DNA of 16,448 nt from Pseudomonadota bacterium. GTDB taxonomy: Bacteria > Pseudomonadota > Alphaproteobacteria > Rhizobiales > Xanthobacteraceae. Of the stretch, positions 6,393 to 12,563 are shown piece by piece. The translations under genes and the position numbers were made by a program. The notes under the pieces are model-generated. The model worked only from the letters and a program-made list of their open reading frames with translations. It ran no database searches and had not been told where the DNA came from. Position 1 is the stretch's first letter, and every line of letters begins with the position of its first letter. The stretch is taken from contig JAEZMI010000418.1 of the NCBI GenBank assembly GCA_023414975.1, forward strand, positions 1-16,448, in the 5' to 3' direction.

Positions 6393-7256
6393 TCAGGCCG
6401 CGACGGGCTCCTCCGGCGGCTCATCCTTCTGGCGCCGTCGTCCGCCCGTGGCAAGCCGCATCGCCCCTTCCAGCAGCCCGAGCGCGCGCTGGCCCTTGTC
6501 CAGCTCGCGGTCGAGGGCCGCCATGGTGCGGGCGAGCGCGGGGTCCTCGTCGCGCAGAAAGGTCTGCAGCACGCGGGCATGGATCACCGCCAGCCCTTGC
6601 GCCCGAACGGCCCCCGGAAGACCGGCCGTGTCGATCTTCGCGGCCGCCAGCATCCATTGCTGAGAGCGCACGGCGAGCCTGTTGAGCGCCAGCGCGAAGA
6701 AGGGGTTGCGCCGCGCGGAGTCCGCGAGCGAGCGCAACGCCCGCTTATGCGGGCCGAGCACATCGAAGCGCCGCATCAGCACATCGAACAGCCGATCCCG
6801 CGCCGGCTCGTCCGCCATATCGTCGGTGGGCACGGCCAGGACCTTTCGGTCGGTATCGCGCACAAAGGCCGCGACCATATCGAAGGTCGAGCCATAGGCG
6901 GCGCGAAGCTCGGACAGCGAAACGCCCGCCTCCGCCGCCACATCGCCCAGACCGATACGCTCGAAGGGCCGCTCGGCAAGCAGAACGAGAAAGCTCGCGA
7001 GGATCGTCTCGCGCGCGGCCTCGCGGCCCGCGCCGCTTTCCGCCGCGGCATTGACCGGCTCTTCCATCGCCGGGCTCCCGCCGGCCTTGGACGTGCGGTT
7101 CGCCGTGGCTTTCGCGGCCGGTTGGGGCGAAGAGCCGCCGGTCTGTTTGCCGCCGGTCTGTTTGCCACCGGTCCGCTTGCCAACGGGCTCGCTGGCGAGC
7201 GCCTCACCGGCGGCCTTGGCGCCATCCTGCGTCGTCGTTCTGGAACTGCGTGCCAT
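6393..7256 (-). CDS. TetR-family transcriptional regulator with a low-complexity N-terminal tail
   Basis: This 287-residue protein is a probable DNA-binding regulator. Residues 1-75 are low-complexity, rich in Gly, Lys, Thr and Ala. They include a short repeat GKRTG-GKQTG-GKQTG (about 27-40). The TetR-type domain starts near residue 79: a helix with REAARETILASFLVLLAERP, then the HTH GLGDVAAEAGVSLSELRAAY (102-121). The C-terminal ligand and dimer domain is helical and Ala/Arg-rich. The ligand cannot be told from sequence. ATG 7256 has AGGAGG five bases upstream, which argues that the odd tail is really translated, although M64 would give a normal-sized TetR protein. The stop lies 20 bases before the CsaA-like gene, suggesting co-transcription. 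Targets are unknown. Confidence 0.82.
   Translation of the reverse strand: MARSSRTTTQDGAKAAGEALASEPVGKRTGGKQTGGKQTGGSSPQPAAKATANRTSKAGGSPAMEEPVNAAAESGAGREAARETILASFLVLLAERPFERIGLGDVAAEAGVSLSELRAAYGSTFDMVAAFVRDTDRKVLAVPTDDMADEPARDRLFDVLMRRFDVLGPHKRALRSLADSARRNPFFALALNRLAVRSQQWMLAAAKIDTAGLPGAVRAQGLAVIHARVLQTFLRDEDPALARTMAALDRELDKGQRALGLLEGAMRLATGGRRRQKDEPPEEPVAA
7137..7181 (-). repeat. Three tandem 15-bp units inside the TetR gene
   Basis: Units at 7137-7151 and 7152-7166 are identical, and 7167-7181 differs at three positions. Each encodes GGKQT or GGKRT in register, so a gain or loss of units keeps the reading frame. The array sits in the disordered N-terminal tail, upstream of the HTH domain. 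Confidence 0.9.
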
Positions 7257-7318
7257 GATGACCTCCTGTCCTGAACGTGCCTGCCCTCAATGTAGGATGC
7301 ACACTCCGGCAGGAGAAG

Positions 7319-7348
7319 GGCGGATCCTCGGAATGGCGGGGATCCGCC
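7319..7348 (-). terminator. Hairpin terminator candidate downstream of proC
   Basis: GGCGGATCC (7319-7327) pairs perfectly with GGATCCGCC (7340-7348), a 9-bp stem with a 12-base loop, 16 bases past the proC stop. The minus strand after the stem is pyrimidine-rich (CTTCTCCT) but has no true T-run, so termination may be partial. It separates proC from the TetR gene. Confidence 0.5.
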
Positions 7349-7364
7349 GGACGATCGGCGGCGA

Positions 7365-8189
7365 TCAGCCCGCAAGTTCGCGCGAGCGCCGCGCCGCGGC
7401 CGTCACAGCCTCGGCGAGCAGCGGCCCGAAACCGTTCTCCTCATCCATCAGCACGGCGAGCGCCGCCGCCGTCGTGCCGTTGGGTGAGGTGACGTTCTTG
7501 CGCAACTGCGCCGGATCGATGCCCGAGCGCACCATCAACTCGCCCGCCCCGGCGACGGTCGCGCGGGCGAGACGATCGGCCATATCGGCGGGAAGACCGG
7601 CCTGCGCCCCCGCTGCCGCCAGCGCCTCGGCCAGCAGGAACACATAGGCCGGGCCGGAACCCGAGACGGCGGTGGCGACGTCGATCAGCGCTTCGTCCTC
7701 CACCCATTCCACCCCGCCGCTGGCACGCAGGAGCGCGTCCGCTGTCTGCATCTGCTCGGGCGTGACATTGGCATTGGGCACGGCCACGGTCACGCCGCGT
7801 CCAATGGCGGCCGGCGTGTTGGGGATGGAGCGCACCACGGCCGTACCCCCCGCGAAGGCGGCTTCGAGGAAGCTCAGCGTCCGTCCGGCCATGACCGAGA
7901 CCACCAGCGTCTGCGGTCCTGCGAGCGGGGCGACCTTCGCCAGCACCTCGGGGGCCGTCTGAGGCTTCACCGCCAGCAGCATGACCGCGGGAGGACCGCC
8001 ATTGAGCGGGTTCAGCGCGACTCCGCGGGCGCTGATCAGCGCGGCGACTTCCGGCGGCGGGCCGGGATCGATCACGGCGATACGCGCCGGCTCAAGGCCG
8101 AGGCCGATCCAGCCCTCCAGCATGGCGCCGCCCATCTTGCCGGCGCCGACCAGCAGCACCCGCCCGGGAATGTCGGAAAGTGTAACCAT
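7365..8189 (-). CDS. proC: Pyrroline-5-carboxylate reductase
   Basis: ProC reduces 1-pyrroline-5-carboxylate to proline with NAD(P)H, the last step of proline synthesis, in the cytoplasm. The N-terminal Rossmann fold has VGAGKMG at 14-20, followed by the AVKPQ segment (74-78), SVMAG (98-102) and RSIPNTPAAIGRG (120-132). The family signature in the C-terminal dimerisation domain is present: AVSGSGPAYVF (174-184) and NVTSPNGTTAAAL (232-244). The length of 274 residues is normal. ATG 8189 has only a modest AGGG eight bases upstream, but the next residues (TLSDIPGRVLLVGAG) place it correctly. A YbjN-domain gene lies upstream on the same strand, separated by 330 bases of repeat-containing DNA, so proC probably has its own promoter. 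Confidence 0.95.
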   Translation of the reverse strand: MVTLSDIPGRVLLVGAGKMGGAMLEGWIGLGLEPARIAVIDPGPPPEVAALISARGVALNPLNGGPPAVMLLAVKPQTAPEVLAKVAPLAGPQTLVVSVMAGRTLSFLEAAFAGGTAVVRSIPNTPAAIGRGVTVAVPNANVTPEQMQTADALLRASGGVEWVEDEALIDVATAVSGSGPAYVFLLAEALAAAGAQAGLPADMADRLARATVAGAGELMVRSGIDPAQLRKNVTSPNGTTAAALAVLMDEENGFGPLLAEAVTAAARRSRELAG

Positions 8190-8318
8190 CGTGGAACCCT
8201 GCGTGTGAAGCGGAAGGAACGTGGGTTACGGCCAGCATAGCTCGTCACGCCTCGCAACGCGCGCCACCGCGCCGGGCATCCACGCTTTTGGCCGCAATTT
8301 GGGGAGCCCCTTCGGGGG

Positions 8319-8359
8319 CCATCCTGCGAGGCCGGGCCGCCGGGCGCCTCAGGATGACG
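8319..8359 (-). repeat. REP-like palindromic element, copy 1 (inverted)
   Basis: Read on the minus strand, this begins CGTCATCCTGAGG (complement of 8347-8359), passes through a GC-rich centre and ends CCTCGCAGGATGG (complement of 8319-8331). Its two ends pair with each other: 8320-8325 with 8351-8356, and 8328-8332 with 8346-8350 across a two-base bulge. The layout matches copy 2 on the opposite strand. CGTCATCCTGAGG / CCTCGxAGGATG motifs are, from general knowledge, common intergenic repeats in Hyphomicrobiales genomes. Confidence 0.7.
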
Positions 8360-8407
8360 TTGTTCCCGAACGGCACACCCGAACGCATCCCTTGGGCGGC
8401 CGACGCC

Positions 8408-8450
8408 CGTCATGCTGAGGAGCCGGCTGACAAGCCGGCCTCGAAGGAAG
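8408..8450 (+). repeat. REP-like palindromic element, copy 2
   Basis: This begins CGTCATGCTGAGG (8408-8420), one mismatch from the same 13-mer in copy 1. It has a GCCGGC / GCCGGC stem (8422-8427 with 8434-8439) and continues CCTCGAAGGA (8439-8448), close to the end of copy 1. A shortened CGTCATTGAGG follows at 8462-8472 and may be the start of a third, decayed unit. Confidence 0.7.
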
Positions 8451-8474
8451 CCGGCGCGTCTCGTCATTGAGGAA

Positions 8475-8505
8475 GCGAAAGGCGGACATGACGCCCGCCC
8501 TTCGC
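8475..8505 (-). terminator. Hairpin terminator of the YbjN-domain gene
   Basis: 8475-8485 and 8495-8505 form an 11-bp stem with one G-U wobble when read as minus-strand RNA, around a 9-base loop. The minus strand continues TTCCTCAAT. It lies 14 bases past the YbjN stop at 8520. The T-run is short, so strength is uncertain. Confidence 0.55.
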
Positions 8506-8519
8506 TCAACTCCGGTGCC

Positions 8520-9017
8520 TCACGCCTCGCCGACGGTCTCGAACAGCGTGGCGTCCATCGCCTCGCGGGCGGACTTGCCGGCCCAGACGACGAACTGGAA
8601 GGCGGGGAAGTAGCGTTCCACCGCCTCGATGGCGCATTCCATGAGCACTTCGCACTGGCGGTCCGTCGCCTCGGCCCCGGCCAGAAGCAGGGCGTGGCGG
8701 AACATGATGACCCCCTCCTTCGACCACAGGTCGAAATGGCCGATCCACATCTGTTCATTGATGAGGGAGAGCAGGCGCAGCACCTCGGTCTTGCGCTTCT
8801 CCGGTACCTTCAGATCGAAGGCGCAGGCGATATGCAGCGCCTCGACCTCGTCCATCCATTGGAAGGAGACGTGACAGTCGGTCCAGCGGCCTTCGATGGA
8901 GATGGTGATCTCATCCTCGGCCGAACGCTCGAAGGCCCATTCATTGAGCGCCGCCATGCGCTCGACCAGATCCAGCGGATTGAGACGGGTGTCGGACTCG
9001 AAGTCTGTATAGGTCAT
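8520..9017 (-). CDS. YbjN-domain protein
   Basis: This 165-residue cytoplasmic protein belongs to the YbjN-domain (type III secretion chaperone-like fold) group, whose biochemical role is unknown. E. coli YbjN has been linked to stress and motility phenotypes. The sequence is acidic with a compact alpha/beta pattern, including LDLVERMAALNEW, ISIEGRWTDCHVSFQWMDE, LHIACAFDLKVPEKRK and FDLWSKEGVIMFRHALLL, which I recognise from alphaproteobacterial YbjN proteins found next to proC. ATG 9017 (MTYTDFESD) is preferred because GAGG lies at a good distance. A GTG at 9041 would add eight residues without better support. A hairpin terminator follows the stop. The family call is good; the function is unknown. 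Confidence 0.85.
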   Translation of the reverse strand: MTYTDFESDTRLNPLDLVERMAALNEWAFERSAEDEITISIEGRWTDCHVSFQWMDEVEALHIACAFDLKVPEKRKTEVLRLLSLINEQMWIGHFDLWSKEGVIMFRHALLLAGAEATDRQCEVLMECAIEAVERYFPAFQFVVWAGKSAREAMDATLFETVGEA

Positions 9018-9155
9018 GCTCGACCTCGCGAGGGTGGGCACGGACGCAGGTCGGACGCGCTCAACGCTCTGGTCCTCGCAGGCGGGTCTCCGTTCGGAAA
9101 AGCGCCGTTGTCGACTTTATCGCGCTGGATAGGCACCTCACTGAGACCGTCAGCC

Positions 9156-9178
9156 TGGACCGCCGGATGAACGGTCCA
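9156..9178. other. 7-bp hairpin between ubiK and the YbjN gene
   Basis: TGGACCG (9156-9162) pairs with CGGTCCA (9172-9178) around a 9-base loop. It lies 67 bases past the ubiK stop and about 140 bases before the YbjN start. A smaller stem, CCGCAT / ATGCGG (9225-9230 with 9235-9240), lies just after the ubiK stop. Neither has a T-run, so neither is a clear terminator. Confidence 0.25.
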
Positions 9179-9245
9179 TGGCAAAGGTGTCGGGATTCGC
9201 GGCGTTGCGGCAAGCGGCGATGCGCCGCATCCACATGCGGATGGA

Positions 9246-9512
9246 TCAGCCGAGTGAATCCGGCGGGCTGAGATTGGCCTCGAGCGCGGCAATGCGGGCT
9301 TCGAGGCGTTCGTTCTCCTCGCGCGCGGCGGCGGCGAGTTCCTTCACGGTCTCGAACTCCTCGCGGGTGACGACATCGAGCTCGCGCAGGATGCGTTCCG
9401 CCTGCGAGCGCATCACGGTCTCGGCCTCGCGGCGCACACCGGACGCGACGCCGGCGGCATCGTTCATCAGCCGGGCAAAATCGTCGAAGATGCGGCTGGT
9501 GGTCTGGGTCAT
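9246..9512 (-). CDS. ubiK: Ubiquinone biosynthesis accessory factor UbiK (BMFP-domain protein)
   Basis: The protein has 88 residues and is an almost wholly helical coiled coil. UbiK supports aerobic ubiquinone synthesis, in gammaproteobacteria by acting with UbiJ and the Ubi enzyme complex; membrane-fusogenic activity has been shown for the BMFP family. The sequence starts MTQTTSRIFDDFARLMNDAAG. It continues with REAETVMRSQAERILRELDVVTREEFETVKELA and a C-terminal leucine-containing coiled coil (REENERLEARIAALEA). ATG 9512 is supported by GGGAG seven to eight bases upstream, and the length fits the family. The upstream open frame to 9695 is not coding. The gene is divergent from lgt, a neighbourhood seen in other Hyphomicrobiales. 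Confidence 0.9.
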   Translation of the reverse strand: MTQTTSRIFDDFARLMNDAAGVASGVRREAETVMRSQAERILRELDVVTREEFETVKELAAAAREENERLEARIAALEANLSPPDSLG

Positions 9513-9790
9513 GGTCTTCTCCCGGCTGGGGCTCGTCACGTAGCGCGCCATTACGGGGAGAATGGGGCGCCGCAACGGGCTCTGCAAGGGCCGTGGTTCG
9601 TGGGTGCCTTTGTCAGGGCATGGCGCACCCGCCTTTTCCGGCCCATGCGCCTTGATCCCGTCACGCGGCGCGGGCAAGAGGCGCGGCGCGGTCACGGGAA
9701 TCGGCGGCGCTCCACCCGCCCATCGGCCTCCGTCCGTGCTTGCTCTCGCCCGGCGTTCGTGCTGCCCTCCTGCCGCCCTCGCAACGCGCC
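9513..9790. other. Divergent intergenic region between ubiK and lgt
   Basis: These 278 bases must hold the promoters of ubiK (leftward) and lgt (rightward). I see no convincing -35/-10 pair in either direction. Directly before the lgt ATG the sequence is pyrimidine-rich and has no purine-rich ribosome binding site. Open frames across the region lack a recognisable product. Confidence 0.5.
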
Positions 9791-10642
9791 ATGCCCATGC
9801 TCGCTCCCCCGTTCTTCGTCCTGCCCTTCCCCACCATCCACCCGGTGCTCATCGAGCTCGGGCCGTTCGCCATCCGCTGGTACGCGCTGGCTTATGTCGC
9901 CGGGCTGCTGATCGGCTGGTGGATGGCCAAGCGCCTGTGCGAGCGCCCCGCGCTGTGGGGCGGGCGGGCCCCCATCCCGCCGGAGGCGTTCGACGATGCG
10001 GTGGTGTGGATCGCCTTCGGCGTCATCCTGGGCGGGCGCATCGGCTATGTGCTGTTCTACAATTTTGCCTATTACATCCAGAACCCGCTGGAGGCGCTGA
10101 CCGTCTGGCATGGCGGCATGGCGTTCCATGGCGGCTTCCTCGGCTCGATCCTCGCCATGTACCTGTTCTGCCGGCGGCGCGGGCTCTCCTTCGTGTCCAT
10201 GCTCGACATCGCCGCCGCCGTGGTGCCGATCGGTCTGTTCTTCGGGCGGCTGGCGAACTTCATCAATGGCGAGTTGTGGGGCCGCCCGACGGATGTTCCC
10301 TGGGCCTTCGTCTTCCCGCATGGCGGGCCGGAGCCGCGCCACCCGAGCCAGCTTTATGAGGCGGGGCTCGAAGGGCTCGCCATCTTCATCATCCTCCAGC
10401 TCGCCATCCGCGCCGGGGCGCTCGCCCGCCCCGGCACGATCGCGGGCAGCTTCGTCTTTCTCTATGGATGCGCCCGCATCTTCGTGGAGTTCTTCCGCGA
10501 ACCCGATCCGCAGCTTGGCTACCTGTTCGGCGACTGGCTGACCATGGGCATGCTGCTGTCGCTGCCCATGCTGGCGCTCGGCCTCTGGCTCATCGCCCGC
10601 GCGCGGCGGCGCCCGCCGCTATCGGCCGACACGCCCGCATGA
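9791..10642 (+). CDS. lgt: Prolipoprotein diacylglyceryl transferase
   Basis: Lgt is the inner-membrane enzyme that moves diacylglycerol from phosphatidylglycerol to the lipobox cysteine of prolipoproteins, the first step of lipoprotein maturation. Several membrane segments are visible in 283 residues. The signature is complete: GGRIGYVLFYN (81-91), FHGGFLG with H113 (112-118), the FGRLANFINGELWGR region with R153 and N156 (151-165), and RHPSQLYEAGLEG (183-195). H113, R153 and N156 correspond by motif to essential E. coli residues H103, R143 and N146. ATG 9791 is chosen for family length; ATG 9797 is also possible, and no ribosome binding site favours either. The stop overlaps the next gene as ATGA. 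A lipoprotein that would be a substrate is encoded at 13797. Confidence 0.95.
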   Translation: MPMLAPPFFVLPFPTIHPVLIELGPFAIRWYALAYVAGLLIGWWMAKRLCERPALWGGRAPIPPEAFDDAVVWIAFGVILGGRIGYVLFYNFAYYIQNPLEALTVWHGGMAFHGGFLGSILAMYLFCRRRGLSFVSMLDIAAAVVPIGLFFGRLANFINGELWGRPTDVPWAFVFPHGGPEPRHPSQLYEAGLEGLAIFIILQLAIRAGALARPGTIAGSFVFLYGCARIFVEFFREPDPQLGYLFGDWLTMGMLLSLPMLALGLWLIARARRRPPLSADTPA

Positions 10643-11784
10643 CGACGCCGCTCGCCGCCGAGATTGCCCGCGAGATCACACTCACCGGGCCGCTCACGGT
10701 CGCCGACTATATGGAACGCTGCCTGTTCCACCCGTCCCTCGGCTATTACACGACGCGCGAACCCTTCGGCGCCGCCGGTGATTTCACCACCGCGCCGGAG
10801 ATCAGCCAGATGTTCGGCGAGCTCCTCGGCCTCTGGGCGGCCGATAGCTGGATGCGGCTCGGCGCGCCCTCCCCCTTCATCCTCGCCGAACTCGGGCCGG
10901 GGCGCGGCACGATGATGGCGGATGCGCTGCGCGCCACCCGGCTCGTGCCCGGCTTCCACGCCGCGATGCGGGTCGTTCTGGTGGAGGCCTCGCCGCGCCT
11001 GCGGGAACGACAGGCGGCAGCGCTCGCGGCCTATGACGTCGCATGGGCGGGTTCGCTCGAGGACGTGCCTCCCGGCCCGCTGATCCTGCTGGCCAATGAG
11101 TTCATCGACGCGCTGCCGATCCGGCAGTTCCTGCGCACGACGGAGGGCATCGCCGAACGCATGGTGGGGCTCGATGACGCCGGTTCCCTCGCCTTCGGCC
11201 TGCGGCCGGGCGCCCGTCTCGATGCACGGGCGGAGGCGCGCCTGCGCGACGCGCCGCCCGGCGCGCTTCTGGAGCTCTGCCCGGCGGGGCTCTCGGTTGC
11301 GGAAAGGCTCGGCGCCCGGCTGGCGGCGTCCGGCGGGGCGGCCCTCTTCGTCGATTACGGCCATGCGGGCCCGCGCGAGCCGGGCGGCGGGTTTGGCGAC
11401 ACGCTTCAGGCGCTGCGCGCCCACGCCTTCGACGATGCGCTCGCCCATCCCGGCGAAGCCGATCTCACCGCCCATGTGGACTTCGCCGCGCTCGCCACCG
11501 CCGCCCTTGGCACGTCCACCCTTGGCACCGGCGCCCGCGCCTTCGGCCCCATCCCGCAGGGCGCGCTGCTGGAGCGCCTCGGCATCGCCGCCCGCGCCGA
11601 GCGGCTGAAGCGCGACGCCGATGCGGAAACGCGCGCCGCCATCGACGCCGCCCATGCCCGCCTGTCCGGGTCCGGCGAGGGGCAGATGGGCACCCTCTTC
11701 AAGGCGCTCGCTCTGGTGCATCCTGCGCTGGACGAAATCGCCGGATTCGCCCCCGGCGAGGAATTCAGGAACACTGCCGCATGA
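10639..11784 (+). CDS. SAM-dependent methyltransferase of the MidA/NDUFAF7 (COG1565) family
   Basis: This class I methyltransferase has 381 residues. The mitochondrial homologue NDUFAF7/MidA dimethylates an arginine on a complex I subunit and is needed for complex I assembly. The same role in this bacterium is an inference from homology. Family motifs are clear: YMERCLFHPSLGYYTTR (24-40), GDFTTAPEISQMFGELLG (47-64), the SAM-binding loop ELGPGRGTMM (84-93), LVEASPRLRERQ (114-125), ANEFIDALPIRQF (152-164) and a late FVDYGH segment. The start is ATG 10639, overlapping the lgt stop by four bases; the open frame upstream of this is a shadow of lgt. Its own stop overlaps the pgeF start in the same way, so the three genes are probably translationally coupled. 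Confidence 0.92.
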   Translation: MTTPLAAEIAREITLTGPLTVADYMERCLFHPSLGYYTTREPFGAAGDFTTAPEISQMFGELLGLWAADSWMRLGAPSPFILAELGPGRGTMMADALRATRLVPGFHAAMRVVLVEASPRLRERQAAALAAYDVAWAGSLEDVPPGPLILLANEFIDALPIRQFLRTTEGIAERMVGLDDAGSLAFGLRPGARLDARAEARLRDAPPGALLELCPAGLSVAERLGARLAASGGAALFVDYGHAGPREPGGGFGDTLQALRAHAFDDALAHPGEADLTAHVDFAALATAALGTSTLGTGARAFGPIPQGALLERLGIAARAERLKRDADAETRAAIDAAHARLSGSGEGQMGTLFKALALVHPALDEIAGFAPGEEFRNTAA

Positions 11785-12542
11785 AGGTCGAATCCGCCGC
11801 TCTCGCCGCCCTGCCGGGCATGCGCCACGCCTTCTTCACCCGCGAGGGCGGCGTCTCGGAAGGGCTCTATGCCAGCCTGAACGGGGGCACCGGCTCGAAC
11901 GACGACCCCGCCCGCGTCACTGAGAACCGCGCCCGGATGGCGCAGGCGCTCGGCGTGCCCAAGACGCACCTGCTCACCTGCTGGCAGGTCCATTCACCTG
12001 ACTGCGTGGTCGTCGACGGCCCCTGGGCCGAGCGCCCCAAGGCGGATGCGGTGGCGACCAGCACGCCCGGCATTGCCGCCGGTGTTGCCATCGCTGATTG
12101 CGGGCCGGTGCTCTTTGCCGATGGCGAGGCGCGCGTCGTGGGCGCCGCCCATGCCGGTTGGAAGGGCGCCGTCGGCGGCGTGCTTGAATCCACCGTTGCC
12201 CGCATGGAAGAGCTTGGCGCCCGGCGCGAGAACATGGTCGCCGCCATCGGCCCGCTGATCCGGCAGCCGAGCTATGAGGTCGGGCCTGATTTCATCTCGA
12301 CGCTCATCGGGCTCGACCGGGAGAACGAGCGCTTCCTTATCCCCTCCCCGCGCGAGCACCACGCGCTGTTCGACCTGCCGGGCTACATCGCGGCCCGGCT
12401 CGCGCGCATCGGGGTGGGCACGATCGACGATCTCGGCCTCGACACCTATGCGGACGAGGCGCGCTTCTTCAGCTACCGTCGGGCGACGCATCGCGGCGAG
12501 CCCGATTATGGCCGGCTGATCGCCGCCGTCACCCTCGTCTGA
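11781..12542 (+). CDS. pgeF: Peptidoglycan editing factor / purine nucleoside phosphorylase-like protein (YfiH family)
   Basis: This 253-residue cytoplasmic protein belongs to the Cu-oxidase_4 (laccase-domain) family. E. coli YfiH/PgeF prevents L-serine from being built into peptidoglycan in place of L-alanine, and related proteins act on purine nucleosides. The metal triad is intact and even shares E. coli YfiH numbering: H71 in CWQVHSPDC, C107 in AIADCGPVLFAD and H124 in GAAHAGWKGAVGG. Other landmarks are AFFTREGGVSEGLYASLNGG (17-36), IGPLIRQPSYEVG (156-168) and a C-terminal SYRR. The Cys of the usual IGPCI motif is Leu (L159). It starts at ATG 11781, overlapping the previous stop, and ends 21 bases before the M24 gene. 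Confidence 0.93.
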   Translation: MKVESAALAALPGMRHAFFTREGGVSEGLYASLNGGTGSNDDPARVTENRARMAQALGVPKTHLLTCWQVHSPDCVVVDGPWAERPKADAVATSTPGIAAGVAIADCGPVLFADGEARVVGAAHAGWKGAVGGVLESTVARMEELGARRENMVAAIGPLIRQPSYEVGPDFISTLIGLDRENERFLIPSPREHHALFDLPGYIAARLARIGVGTIDDLGLDTYADEARFFSYRRATHRGEPDYGRLIAAVTLV

Positions 12543-12563
12543 TCCTTCTGCACGGAGTCCCTC

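Larger units (their letters stand above)
8190..8519. other. 330-base gene-free stretch with repeats and a terminator
   Basis: This is the only stretch above 300 bases without a gene. From left to right it holds the proC leader, a small hairpin with a UUCG loop (GCCCC 8306-8310 with GGGGC 8315-8319), two inverted copies of a REP-like element (8319-8359 and 8408-8450), and the hairpin terminator of the YbjN gene (8475-8505). Open frames crossing it show no recognisable protein and no good start. Confidence 0.8.

Noticed and set aside
8412..9170. 252-codon plus-strand frame through the repeat region and across the YbjN gene
   Set aside because: It begins inside the REP-like element and runs antisense to the YbjN-domain gene, which has family motifs and a ribosome binding site.
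10519..11721. 400-codon minus-strand frame opposite lgt and the MidA-type gene
   Set aside because: Antisense shadow of two genes with clear motifs and an ATGA overlap.
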